Source of the DNA: Adiantum capillus-veneris
Taxonomy: Eukaryota; Streptophyta; Polypodiopsida; Polypodiales; Pteridaceae
Direction: 5' to 3'
NCBI GenBank assembly: GCA_014529385.2
Contig: CM043944.1
Location: 53,061,268-53,125,267 of the forward strand
DNA length: 64,000 bases
The position numbers and the translations under genes were made by a program. The notes beneath the pieces were generated by a model that did not search any database, was not told the origin of the DNA, and saw nothing but the letters and a program-made list of their open reading frames with translations. This document shows positions 21,477-32,779 of the stretch, piece by piece (positions within the stretch are counted from its first letter, which is position 1; each line of letters starts with the position of its first letter).

Positions 21477-21540
21477 GCGAATGTGCCTTTAAGCAAGAGA
21501 ACCTAGTCTAAAGACTACAAAAGGCGAGAGAAAACCGCTC

Positions 21541-22188
21541 TCAACCGATGCCCACTAGCTGGCTGTGATCGTGTGCATCCGGCTGTCCTGCTCCCGTGTA
21601 AGTCCATACACCACCAGACGTACCGCACACGTACTGCAAGTATGTACGCAATACCTGCATATCTCCCTCGTGCACTATGCCATCATCAGTCAACAAACGA
21701 CTGACAACCCCAACTGCAAATGCTCCCACTGCAGCTGCGATATCCGGTCTCAAGATCAACATCTCATACATGAGACCACCGAATGCCGATGCAATGCTAG
21801 CGGGCCCTGCTAGCTCTACGGAGCATGCATCAACATATATATCCCTGGAAATAGGCATCTCTGACAGATAAGGCGTGTCAGCCGCATGCATCTCCTGACT
21901 GTCCGCAAAAGATGCATTAACCTGTCGTGCAACCTCAGAGCAAACTAGTTGCTCTGGGTGTCTGCTGGAAGACATATCCTGCACAACTATATCCCCATGC
22001 TCACTGTCGAGCATAGAAAGGAATGACTGCATAATCACTGACATCTCAGTCTCCTCTGCAATCATCCACTGCAAACATGACCACTCAATCTGCTGTGACT
22101 CACTAGAGCTCTCATGCTCTAACTCCGTATGCATAGACTCTTGCACAACGTCCTCTTGTCGTGACTCACTAGAGAAAGACCGCTCTAC
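21541..22188 (-). pseudogene. copia E RT/RNase H connector remnant
   Basis: Same frame as the upstream gag-protease, separated by one TAG at 22189-22191. The first about 100 residues are Glu/Ser/Met-rich and unrecognised. Then ADTPYLSEMPIS, FGGLMYEMLILRPDIAAAVG and VLRTYLQYVCGTSGG correspond to the conserved SLMYAMVCTRPDIA...VLRYLKGT region between copia RT and RNase H. Neither the YVDD motif nor RNase H catalytic residues are present. It stops just before the polypurine tract. Confidence 0.75.
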
Positions 22189-23394
22189 CTATCTATCCTG
22201 CATAGAAGTATCTCGCACAACTGACTCTCTGCTTTGCTCAGTCACTAGCAAAGCATGCATGTTTGACTCTGTCACCTCTCTGTGTGACTGCTCAAGTCGT
22301 GCCCCAATTGTGTACACAACGAGCTCACTACTCTGCACTCCATGCAAAGTACCCTGCAACCCATAAGCAAAAGAGACTCGCTTGCTCTCTCGCTGTCTAC
22401 CTGGCTGCATGATCACAGAGACAACACCGTCTCTCGCGTGATCCACATGCAATGGGTAACCTGTACCACTCCTGGCACCTCTCGCAATCACTAGCGAACC
22501 CAAATGCAACGCAAAAGATCGCTCAAGCAACGATACTCGACATCCACTATCCCGTAACTGTCTGACTGAGATCAAATCCCGTCTCAGATCTGGCACATAA
22601 CGCACATGACGCAGGGTAAATCTCATACCACTGGGCAAGGACAAACATACGTCTCCTGTACCCTCAATGTCATACACAGCACCATTAGCCATGTGCACAC
22701 AACCAAGTCTCCCACTAGAAAACGTGCTAAACCACTCACGATGCGACGTGACATGGAAAGTAGCATCTGAATCTAGTAACCAATGTGAAGACAATGTGCA
22801 ATCCGATATGCAATCCGTAGACATAAGATCGTATGAAGACAAGCTAGATGTAAATGTGACATCGCCGTCACAAGCATACTCAATAACCACCGTACTGATC
22901 TCACTAGCATCTATCATGCCCAAATCTACATCACGCATCTGTCGCCTCCGTTGTCTCAAACGCCTGAAACATCGACGCCTAATGTGCCCTCTATGTCCAC
23001 AATGCCAACATGTCAAGTCTCTATGCCGTCGAGACTTGCGTGTGGGACCAATCTCTCCCATGGACATAGAAGTGGGACTAGACTCCCCAGTAGACATGGA
23101 TGTCGCATACATAGCATGTAAACTCTGCCATGAAGCATGAGTTGTAGTCTCTCTCGAGACCTGCCAGTCAACGGACTCAACCAGATGCAAACGAATTGTA
23201 GACATTGCTAACTCATCAAGATCCTGCCAATCATCATCACGCATAGCCTTGGGCTTCGCCGATAAACCACACAAGGGTTTATCCTGCCCCAAATCCGCCA
23301 ATGCAACAAGCATATGCTCCTTCCAAGCAACAAAATCTGTACCATCAAATTGTGTCAGACCATAACGCTGGAAGTCAAATGAAAAATCAGCCAT
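22189..23394 (-). CDS. copia E gag-protease
   Basis: ATG at 23394 (MADFSFDFQRYGLTQFDG), chosen over an in-frame ATG 12 codons upstream because MADF...FDG...W matches copia gag starts. Gag core with W and DLDELAMSTIRLHL, then a short gag tail, zinc knuckle CWHCGHRGHIRRRC near 23000-23040, and protease HWLLDSDATFHVTSH near 22735-22780, where the usual DSG triad reads DSD. GAG-pre-integrase-like residues follow (VRYVPDLRRDLISV). The gag region between SLHAMY and the zinc knuckle is shortened. The frame is open for 400 codons and ends at a TAG, after which the same frame continues. Confidence 0.82.
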   Translation of the reverse strand: MADFSFDFQRYGLTQFDGTDFVAWKEHMLVALADLGQDKPLCGLSAKPKAMRDDDWQDLDELAMSTIRLHLVESVDWQVSRETTTHASWQSLHAMYATSMSTGESSPTSMSMGEIGPTRKSRRHRDLTCWHCGHRGHIRRRCFRRLRQRRRQMRDVDLGMIDASEISTVVIEYACDGDVTFTSSLSSYDLMSTDCISDCTLSSHWLLDSDATFHVTSHREWFSTFSSGRLGCVHMANGAVYDIEGTGDVCLSLPSGMRFTLRHVRYVPDLRRDLISVRQLRDSGCRVSLLERSFALHLGSLVIARGARSGTGYPLHVDHARDGVVSVIMQPGRQRESKRVSFAYGLQGTLHGVQSSELVVYTIGARLEQSHREVTESNMHALLVTEQSRESVVRDTSMQDR

Positions 23395-24791
23395 AATGCT
23401 CGCAAAAGAGCAACCAACAATGAGTAGCAAATGTCAACCAAATCAGCCCTAAACTGGCTCGAATCGCATCAACAAAAGTTTGCAAACATGGCTCAAAACC
23501 TGATGCAAAGTTGCACCAATAACCGTGCAAAACCTTGCACAAAATCACAAGTCAATATGACTTAATCGCGCATAAATATCTGACAAAATTTTGGCAGAGT
23601 CTCCTTTGTGACTGGAGCAAAAATCTCAACAGTAAACCTCAAAGAGACAATAATATATGCCACAATGGCCAATCTGCGAATAAACTCGATCGGAATCACC
23701 TTACAAAGTCATACATATGAGCATACCCGCTCTTGCCGGAGTACCACTCAACGGCACCGCAAATGACATACATGTGAGTGATGATTGCTGCCAAAATACC
23801 TTTCAATCGATGACCAAATGTCTGCCAGATAACTATAGCAACATTTCGCAAAACCTTGCAAGATCTGTCGCTATGCGCAATGCGAAATACGGCACACAAG
23901 GGCATACACAAGTGACTCCAAACTCCAACCAAATGATGACTGAAAATCACCTATCAAAGTGGGAGTAAACTCAACCACTAAACTGTCAAAGAGCAACCTA
24001 CGGATACGTAGAAGCAATACGTAAATTGAGCCAAATCTCAAATAATCTCAGCCACAAACAAATACACAAATCCATATATGGCATACATAAACCGCCAAGA
24101 CCATGGCAACATAGCTCACTCTCGCATGAGTGGCTCTCTGGAAAATTGCATATCCAAAAACCTGTGTACACCTATGAATTTGCTGGTTGCTACAGAAAAT
24201 ACTCCGTGTGTGTGAGATGTACCAAAAACAGTGTTTTTGGGACCGAAAAGTGCACAAATAAACCTGTTGCTGTACCTAATGTAATTCAAAGCATAATTTC
24301 AGCAAATAGACATCACCATCGCGTCCGGAGCGTGCCAAAACCCTGACCTAGACTCCTGGATCATGTAGGTCTGACACTGTATGACGGAGCTACGCAAAAA
24401 ACTACGTTTTAGAGCCCGAAAATGGCAAAAACGAGCTGCACACAGTCTTAAACCTGCTCATGCTCCACTCTGCGTGATGCAATGTCCTCTCAATGCAAGC
24501 TCCAACACAAGAGCTCTGCCACAACAGCATCCAAGCACTCGAATGTCAAGCTCTCCTCCGCCGAGCACTTCTCTAACGAGCTCCACTGAGCTCAAAAGCT
24601 CCTCTCACCAAGGAAGCCGCAACCGCCTCCTCGACCAAGCTTGACCACACCAAGCTCCTAAGCTCCAAAGACAATGCTCCTCAAGCTAAAATCGCTCTCC
24701 ATGAAACTCCACGATCGAACTCCACCGTCGAGAGCGAGCGAGCTATCGCCTCGAAGCTCTCAAAGCCGTCGTGCTCTCCTCGGTCACCATA
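23395..24791 (-). other. copia E leader (no gene)
   Basis: About 1.4 kb without a convincing ORF, long for a copia leader. It includes an AGCTC-rich stretch near 24550-24680 and a 16-bp block (24314-24329) also found in the gypsy D LTRs. Confidence 0.6.
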
Positions 24792-24804
24792 GCTCTGATA
24801 CCAA
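24792..24804 (-). other. primer-binding site of copia E
   Basis: Minus strand TTGGTATCAGAGC, an exact initiator-Met primer site next to the 5' LTR. Confidence 0.88.
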
Positions 24805-24805
24805 T

Positions 24806-24994
24806 TGAAGGGGATCGGGGAACACCACAGACGGAGAGTGAGAGAGAGAGAAGGAGACACACACACGTTGTGGGTGGGGAGACTCAAAAGAGTGAGCAGC
24901 CCCCTATACACTTATGCTATGTATAAGGTATACAAGTCAGTGGGCGCCCAGACTCTGGGCAGCCGAGCAAGGCACAGGCGCCTATACCCCAACA
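24806..24994 (-). repeat. 5' LTR of copia E (189 bp)
   Basis: Runs TGAAGGGGATCGGGG to CCCCAACA, followed by GTTTG. It carries the 16-bp block missing from the other LTR. Confidence 0.9.
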
Positions 24995-24999
24995 GTTTG

Positions 25000-25619
25000 G
25001 ACTTGTGAGAGCTAGTTGGCTAATCAAAGCTGAAAAGCACAATTAGGGAATCTTGCATTTAGATAATCTTCTTAGCTTAGCTAGTACTAGAGTAGTTGTT
25101 TTAACCTTAGTCATAGCTAACTAATTGATAAACTCACCCATAAGCCCAAAACTCTTGATTAATTAATTTCATCAAAGTGAAATTTATTTATCCTTAATGG
25201 CAGTTTAGCATTTCATAAATCTTGCATTTACTCATTTCCACATGTACTTTACATTCCTCTCATGATTTATTGTCATATAATTCTGCTTGCATAAAACAAT
25301 GACTTTGCCTTGCAGATTCAAATCCAGATGCTCTACAACATGGACAAAATGGACTTTCTCTCACTAGCTTTCGAGGGCGGAATCTACATCAGGAACGGGG
25401 TCATGTTACCACCAAGCGACCACCTTTTATGTAGCCATGGGCCGGGCTTGTCGGAACCGCTAGGAGTGTATTATGTTATTGGCCGGGCTTGTTAGTTAGG
25501 TAGGAATGGTTAAGAGTGATTGCCGATGAGAAGTGCACTTTAAATCTGGAACCTATAATGTTTGGGTAAGATTGGCTAAGTGTGGGCGCCCAAATGTTGA
25601 CGGACAAGCCCATATAAAA
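25000..25619. other. AT-rich stretch without recognised gene
   Basis: A 61-codon frame at 25310-25495 has no recognisable content. GCCGGGCTTGTYRG occurs twice (about 25440 and 25480). TATAAAAG at 25613-25620 could be the TATA box of the LTR that follows. Confidence 0.5.
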
Positions 25620-25710
25620 GTCAATCTAAACCTAAAATGCCTCATTCTCTCATTTGTGCAATGCAAGAAGAGAGCTCTTTCTCCATCTCCTTTGTGTACT
25701 AGTGTGTGTG

Positions 25711-25763
<53 letters not shown>

Positions 25764-25988
25764 ATTGCGGCGGCACGACGGCGGCAAGGGAGTTGAGCGC
25801 GGCGCAATGGTGGCTCCCTCTTCTTCAGGTGAGGAGTCCTCCATGACAGAAACCATAGAGCGGTGAGTGACACACCATCGTCATCTTGAGCCTACTAGTT
25901 TAGGCTAGTTGCGTGCTTGGAGCCATCTCTGGCTCGCAAACAGTGTTAGGCAAGTCCCTTGCTTTGATACGTGCAACAGAAGCCCACA
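25620..25988 (+). repeat. LTR segment sharing R-U5 with LTR C
   Basis: From CTCATTCTCTCATTTGTGC (25640) to AAGCCCACA (25988) it matches 4497-4872 closely, including the (GA)n. Upstream of 25640 the sequence is unrelated to LTR C, and no primer site follows 25988. It is either the 3' LTR or a solo LTR of a relative with a different U3. Confidence 0.7.
25711..25761. repeat. (GA)n microsatellite in LTR segment
   Basis: About 25 GA units at the same place as the tract in LTR C. Confidence 0.95.
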
Positions 25989-26229
25989 TTGTTGCAGTTT
26001 GAGTCTCTACTACTTGATGAACTACCAACATCTTTGACTGGATCGGGTTTTGAGGCAAGTACCTGTAGGACCAACTCTTGCCTGTGTTGCTCTCTTTGCA
26101 CCTCACACTTTAACTCCAAGTCCGCTCACCTTTCTTCGGCTGCCAAGCACGCTTGCTCATGCTCATGCTCCAAGGCTAACCGTCTTTCTTCGTGCTTGCA
26201 ATCCAATTCTACTTTTCTTTTTTAGTTTG

Positions 26230-26402
26230 CATGGTCAGGGTTATTTAGGGCACAAGGACTTTTACATCATGCCTTTCCAAGGGTGTGACGTCCTCGTAGG
26301 AGTCCCTTAATACCATAAGAACAACACCGTGGTCGGCTGTCGGGAAAAGAAAGCAACCTTGACAAACAAAAAGGGCCAAAAAATTGTCTTTGATGTAAAC
26401 TG
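26230..26402 (+). pseudogene. gypsy protease C-terminal fragment
   Basis: GHKDFYIMPFQGCDVLVGVP, a stop where Trp is expected, then YHKNNTVVGCREKKATLTNK and GQKIVFDVN. This is the end of a retroviral-type aspartic protease (F.VMPFQGCDV.LGVPW pattern) of plant Ty3/gypsy. Nothing upstream or downstream extends it, so it is an isolated remnant beside the LTR segment. Confidence 0.68.
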
Positions 26403-26560
26403 AAGGGCGAGTCCGTCCCTATTGTATAGGGTTCGGCCATTTCTAAATTAATGAAATCTAGTCCCTTTGTTTACTCGATCTATTTGAAAGAGTTGAATGA
26501 TGAACACAGAACGAAGATGTCTGAACTTGACAAAGAACCCCAAAATTTTCTCTCCACACA

Positions 26561-27345
26561 TGTTAATTTGCATATTTAAAGTACACAAAAATGTACCTTT
26601 TATTATCTATTAAGGTATTGTAGAGTACCTTGACGGGTACTGTAAAGTACCTATGATACACTGTAGATGTACTTCTAAGAGACTCAAAGAATGATCCTAA
26701 AACCAAAGCTAGAGGATAAGGTCCCAAGTACAATGAATGTGTTTTCCCACCTAACAACACTCTATACAAGATAATCTAATGCCTCACAATGTCTCTCAGC
26801 AATCTCTCTGTTCTCTCTTCTATCTCTACTATCCATGCACCATAATGTGGGGGAATATTACTTCTTTACACTTCATGAGAATATCACGGATGTATCTCAT
26901 GATAGGTAGCTTCCAAGTTGGTATGTTAGCTCCTTTGTGCATCTTGCAGCTCTACATGTGGGCCAACCTTGGTGCCTTCACCAAAAGCGGTGGGAGTGGA
27001 ATATGGATAAACCCTACAACCATATTGTAGTCATGTTTAGTAGAACAAATCCTCTTTGTATTTCTCCATAGGATCACTAATGTAGGTGGCTGATATTACT
27101 CCTACAAATATGCCTGTAGACCTCTTGGAATTTCTTCTACCTTTTAGGTACGTTTCAATTGTCTTCTAGGTGGTTGTTGTAGAGTGCTCCAACGTGTATA
27201 GCTGATGGTATAGGTAATCATGGCAATCCAAAATGATGTCAAAGAACCATGCTAAGGTACCATGCCATCATCTTACCATGTGAATATCATCAAACCTTTG
27301 TTTCTACCTTATTGAAGAAAATGTGTTCGACTTGAAACTTTAACA
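26561..27345 (-). repeat. candidate 3' LTR of copia G (785 bp)
   Basis: Begins TGTTAA and ends TTAACA on the plus strand. On the minus strand it follows TTGAGGGAAGG, a purine-rich tract, just downstream of the RNase H end at 27480. No second copy is visible, so the left border is tentative. Confidence 0.45.
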
Positions 27346-27479
27346 CCTTCCCTCAAGTCCATAAGCATAATGAGAGCTGAAATCTTACAAGACCGGAAAC
27401 TAAACAAGAATTGAAAAAACCAAATATCTAATGCTGAATTTGGAGACTTTCTAAACAAGGCTTCCCTTATTCCTCAACC

Positions 27480-27821
27480 TTGCATGAGGAGTCTTACCTT
27501 ATTGTTCAACTCCTTCCCTTAAGGGAAGCTCCATCATGCCAAGTATTGATCTATGCTTGAAGAAAAGCTCCTTCCCTAGAGCCTTAGTGAAGATACCAAC
27601 AACATTATTCTTAATGTGGCAATGGTGTAAGACTAGGTTCCACTTTGCACTTCCTTCCTTATGAAATGCTCTTGAACTGCAACACTTAGTCCTTTAAAGC
27701 ATCGCTGTGTTCTTAGTTAATGCTTCAAGTGAGGTTTTGTAGCACATAATAGGTGTAGGTTGGCCACTTATATAGAAACCTAATTCATGCAACCATCTCT
27801 ACAATCAAATAGCTTCACAAG
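27480..27821 (-). pseudogene. copia G RNase H, C-terminal part (broken)
   Basis: Reads EAI.L.RWLHELGFYISGQP, PTPIMCYKTSLEALTKN, then after shifts HCHIKNNVVGIFTKALGKEL and FFKHRSILGMMELP. This is the standard copia end (WLR.LL.ELG, D.QSA, TK.N.ADIFTKAL). The catalytic D of CDNQS reads CYKTS. The N-terminal half of the same domain lies at 32780-32955, 5 kb away, with gypsy I between. Confidence 0.72.
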
Positions 27822-27940
27822 TGTGAGAACAGAGAGGACTGGACCATGCAACTCTCCACCCAACTGTGCCATGTATAGACTCCTAGTCTCTAAATATAGC
27901 GCCCCTTGACCGCATGTCCGTCTTGGCCCTTGTCCTGACA
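27822..27940 (-). repeat. short 3' LTR of gypsy I (about 119 bp)
   Basis: On the plus strand TGTGAGAACAG to CCTGACA. The minus-strand start TGTCAGGACAAGGGCC resembles the start of the H LTR (TGTCAGGAGAAGGGC). A purine tract, CCAAGGGGGG, precedes it on the minus strand at 27944-27955. Confidence 0.55.
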
Positions 27941-28999
27941 TTACTCCCCCCTTGGAGAAGCGTTTTCATCCTCAAAAACACAAGTGGTAGTATCTTTGTA
28001 ACTACACTGATGTTTTCCTTATTGGCATCCCATACGCGGGCCAATTATCCATATGATCGATACTTGGTGCAATGAGGAGGTTCAATGAAACCAAGAGCAA
28101 CATCTTGATTTTCAACATTGTTGTCCTTTTGCAACCACTTGTATCTAAATGGTAACTCAATTTATAACTCATTTGAGTACTTTAAAGGAGTAGCCTCAAC
28201 TAAGAGGTGTCTAAAGACATAATTAGCTTTCATGCTTTGTGAAGGATAAAATAGGGAGTGTCCTCATGTCAGACTTCTAAACATCTTGGAACACACAAAA
28301 CTACATGTTCACCCTAATGAAGGTTACATGCCAACATATTTTGTGAGCACACCTACTAAGTTCTTGAGTTATGAAACTATTGAAACGGTATTCAGTCCCA
28401 CCACAACAGGTGTTCAAAGTTGAAAACCTAACCTAAGAAAATTCTAGAATAGGGAGAGAATCACCAACTTAGAATTCTTTGTGCTAACATATGCGCTTAG
28501 GAGATCTTTTAGCACTAGAAAGAATACTTGTAAGCTGCCCATCCAACGTAGGATGAATAGCAGCAGTAAGATTGAGGTGCTTTCCCCTAACCACTTACAT
28601 ACATTCTTCCACGATTGACGATAAACTATGACTCAGCCATTGAGTATCCAACCATATACTCAATTTGGAATGAAGACTACCAATTAGGTTGAAAGCGGGT
28701 TGGAGTGGAGTCAGGACATAGAGTTTAGACCATCCAACTACAGACACCCATCCTGAGCGTTACCTTGTATGGTAGGCTGTAAACTCATAATAAATTTGCT
28801 AGAAAAGTTACACTTGAAGTGCAAAAAAATGCAAAAACAAGAAAGTCCATGAATTTGCATGCCGCTTCGAAGAAATGTGTGTTAAACACTAAGGCCCATA
28901 ACACCTAGTGTGCATGCATTTAACACAAACAAATCCGAACCGCAATTCCATGACGAGACTTTCCACGGCACATACGTGAAAGCCTTGCAACAAGAGCTG

Positions 29000-30850
29000 G
29001 ACCATAACAGAATGCGAAAACTTAGTCACACCTAGGTACCAACCATGAGACATTCTCATGAACGTAGCATACTTGGCTATATGTAGAAACGACCCTCCAT
29101 TAAGGTGCTTTCACAACACTTGTAATCGCAACAAGTTTGTACTTAGTACCCGACAATTTCTGGCCACCACTGAAATTTTTACTGATACAGTGTGCTCCAA
29201 ATGGTCTAATAAACGGATGCGACCAGCACGTAAGGACTTTGTTGCAACACATCATTAGGAATTAGGCGCTAGTGTCAGTCCTCCCTTAGACTTATATTCT
29301 CCACATGTGGAATATGTCTCAAATAAGGATGTTATGAAAAACAACATCCATCAAGTACGAGCTTGTACTAGTGTGTGGAGGTAACTACAAACGATGTGCA
29401 ACATGAGTGAGAGGGACCCTCATCATTGCTCCACACTGGCTAAACCAAACTCGTTGAGTTCCTAGACCATGTTGTATCCCATGTGACAACATGTGCCAAA
29501 TTGGACCGACAAGTGGGTTCATAACAATATAATGTATATTGGACACTACGGCCCAAAATACTTTGTTTTGACATGCCCTTGGCATGGCTCTGTAATATTC
29601 AAGCGTATTTATACAACTTGAAAAAGAAATCAAGCAAAGCATATTAAAACATGGAATAACACCAAATCAATAGATGCATACGTATGGATTGAACTGAATG
29701 TTCACTTACCCGTATTCAAATGCACAGGAGCACCTCGCCCACCCGCGAAAAAAAACAAGGAACATTGGACTAGAGACCCTCGGTATTGCCTTCACAATCC
29801 AAACCCTTTGGTTAGAATCTACGTAGTCAAACCCCTTGGTAAGACTCTTTGTAGGAACTGCTCAATTAGCAGGTAATGGTAACCAACATAGTCAACCGTC
29901 TACAAAATGATTGGAACCAACTTGAAAAGTTGAATTTGTCCACTACTGCGTGGTAGATTGCAGACGTCTTTCCTTGAAAGTATAACGGTAATAGATCAAA
30001 CTGTGATCTTGAATGCCTATGGGATGATTTAGTAAACACCTACTGGGTCTTATCTCAAAACTGGGCTTCCATAGACACTTGTAGTGCTATAGAGAGAGCA
30101 GGATATCAACACAAGTAAAATGCCTAGCTCCCATGGACAACCATGCTGTCTCAACTATTTGCTGCCTCTAGACTTCGTGGTATAGATCAGTTGATGTGAG
30201 GTTAAGAGTATCAGAAACTGCACTTGATTTTTGCACTAAAACACATGTAGTGCTAACAGAATACCCAAAACATCTGTAATGACAAGATTCTTGCTTGGCC
30301 ATTAACATCGATAAGGACTCCATTGGGTAGAGCTATTCAAGCTAGAGAATAATCACCCAAGGAATACCAACATTTGGGTCTTACCCCAGGTTTGAGCATG
30401 TGTGGCTCATAGTCCTTATGCGAATAACAAAGTAGTGTTCAATCGACAAACCGATGAAGACAAATTGTGGTGGCGTCTTGGCCATATTCTAGCTGAGAGT
30501 TAGAGCACCTTGGCTTAGGCTGACTCACGAGAAAAACATGTATCAAAAGTTTCATAGAAACTTTTCATTATTCTTCAGGAGAAATAAGAAAGAGAGAGAA
30601 GGAGAGCATGTTGGGCTGGGGAACTTTCCTTGAGTTTCTAGAGTGTGTATCCAATCTGTGTCGTCTGATGCATCTTATGCCCAACTTGCAGCTTATCCTA
30701 TAGACATGTAACAATCTGCCTGTATAACGCTCTCATCGAGGGAGGTAACAAAAAACAGAAGCCACAGATTGACCCACCTACCATGTATGGGGTCGTGAAT
30801 TGACAAAAATGACTTAAACATGGCACTTTGCGTGTGACATAAGTCCTAGA
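29000..30850 (-). other. interior of gypsy I, no readable gene
   Basis: Short frames only. The 29385-29642 frame (GPIWHMLSHGIQHGLGTQ) is conserved in H at 45860-45940 (GFIWHMLSHGMQHGLGTQ), but I cannot assign the domain; stops interrupt both copies. Confidence 0.5.
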
Positions 30851-31199
30851 TTTAGGTTGCTTTTAGTGTTGTTGGGTGTTGACAACAACCAAAAATCATG
30901 TTAAACAATCCATCACTTATCTTGTCCTTGACATAATTGCTAGTGTGATAGGCATAATCCATGAAGCGATGGAATTCATGCCACTTGGTTAGCGTGCCTT
31001 GCATGCAGAATTGTAAGCCCTTGGCAATTATGACGAATGCAAACATGAGAGCCGAAACCATAAGTTCCTTGCACAGTCTATCCTGGTAGAGATTTGGTGA
31101 GATAAAATCCCTATTGTACCAGTTCCCCAAACTTGGGTGCCAATGCCCTTGATTTGAAGTCAATGGGCTATATCGTGGCACACGGTAGAAGCCTTGCTT

Positions 31200-32690
31200 C
31201 GCGTGAAACTTTCAAAGCACTTTGCTTTGCACAACAACAAGAGTTTCCAAAGTAAACGTGAAAACATGGAAAAATAAGTAAACTTAAAATTATCTAGCTT
31301 GGTGTCAAGGAAAACTCGCTCAAATGCATGTCATAGCCCTATTTGTTGCACGCGAGAGAACTGTCTTGTGTATCTTATACACCCTCGTGTATCATGTATG
31401 CCATGATTCACCCGTCTGGTATGTGATGAAATAATCGGAAAGCATATTGCCAATTCCCCCCCAAGTTTGTATGCTCATAGCATAGTCCAAATCTGGGAAT
31501 CTTCAATGTGGGATGCCCAAATTGAAGCCTTGATTCATATAAGTACGTTAGTTTTGGTAGCCAACAGATGTTGGTACCGACGTACAAAGAGCATGGCAAA
31601 CGAGAATTGACTGTGTCAAGCAATTTCAAATGAAATTGGCTAGCGCTGTGGGGCGAGCATTTTTGCCGGCTTCTAGAAGCAGTGACAAGAAGTCGGCCAT
31701 GCTGAGCTCTGTGCACCCTTCAGGAAGTCGAGCCACAAGGTGTGCTGATCTCCTTGAGGTTCCATGGGCATCAAAATTGAACTACTGATGATTCGTGCAG
31801 CAGATCAAGCCTGCAGCTACTCAAGCCATGCTTGAGTCAAGCTGGCAGGTTAAGCATTGGTTTGATGCCAGCAAAATTGTAATGCTTAAAAAAAGTGTCA
31901 CAAGTCGTGCTTGTGCTTGGAGTGCCTAAATTGTACTCACATCTGTTGCATGTAAAGATTATCTTGTGATTCTCATACATTACTTTATGCAGAGATACAA
32001 CAATTAATTGTAGATCAACGGTTATGCAGATAACAATGGAGTAGGAGCATTATAATGCATCGACAAAGCGCACCTAAAATAGTTTTTTCAAGCATGTAAA
32101 AGCTATTTGCAAATTCAGATTGACTGAAAACATCTGGTCTATCCACCGTGCTATGTCAAGCACGATAACTTTCCAAGACATGCCGTGCATGCTTGATCAT
32201 ACTGATAATCAATAATAGTAGTGCTTGTTATTCTTATGCTAACCATAGAAGCACCTTGTGCTTGGTACAAGCCTTGCTTGTGGATGCACTTACACATCTA
32301 GTACATGCGCGAGTAACACAACATGGATCAAAAATTTTGGCAAACAAAAAACCAAATCTATGCATACCTTACCTTTGAAGGCTAGAGACGAAGTGTAGTC
32401 ACGCCATCCGAAAGCTACATCAGTTTCATCTCCGCACTTGTTTGGATGCAAGAGATGCATCACCCCACTGATGCCTTGGCAATTCAAAAAACTCATAGAA
32501 ATTCCGTGAAAACACGACCTTGTCGTGCATGATAATGGATTGCATGTCTTTGCATTTCAATTTTTTTGCAAACCTGAAATCCTCTGTCCCGTGCCTTGTC
32601 TAGTATTGTTGCAAATTCGGAATCCCATCCCTTGGAAAATCACGACACTATGGTTGAATCCCGTTAGTAGTACCATGGTGGGAAGGGCCC
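31200..32690 (-). other. 5' part of gypsy I, no readable gene
   Basis: Non-coding by eye. GCAAAGCAAAGTGCTT near 31220 is shared with H near 43945. A 61-68-codon frame around 32190-32496 shows no known domain. Confidence 0.45.
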
Positions 32691-32779
32691 CTAGGCCAAG
32701 CACCCTAGGGCACCCAAAATTAAACTCAATATGAAAAACATGCAAAACATGGCGAGCTGCTGTCCAAAAACTTTGCAAG

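Larger units (their letters stand above)
21289..24994 (-). mobile_element. Ty1/copia E, 3.7-kb deletion derivative
   Basis: LTRs of 173 bp (21289-21461) and 189 bp (24806-24994) with TG...CA ends, primer site, polypurine tract and a perfect GTTTG target duplication (21284-21288 and 24995-24999). Internally it encodes gag, protease and an RT/RNase H connector fragment but no integrase or RT catalytic core, so it would depend on another element for movement. Confidence 0.92.
27822..32700 (-). mobile_element. eroded Ty3/gypsy I
   Basis: Homologous over most of its length, in opposite orientation, to element H (42195-47661); blocks match at 27948-28440 with 46910-47480, 28500-28620 with 46745-46900, 28860-29480 with 45890-46560, and 30850-31330 with 43890-44330. 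Its 3' LTR is short (27822-27940). No frame survives, but HPTLDGQ and ILEFS residues near 28490-28560 recall the integrase HPQTDGQ...LEFA pattern. The right border is not fixed. It appears to split copia G. Confidence 0.62.

Noticed and set aside
4197-25988. One giant gypsy C with LTRs at 4197 and 25.6 kb, containing D and E
   Set aside because: The right-hand LTR has a different U3, and the 5 bases outside (ACCAG left, TTGTT right) do not match.
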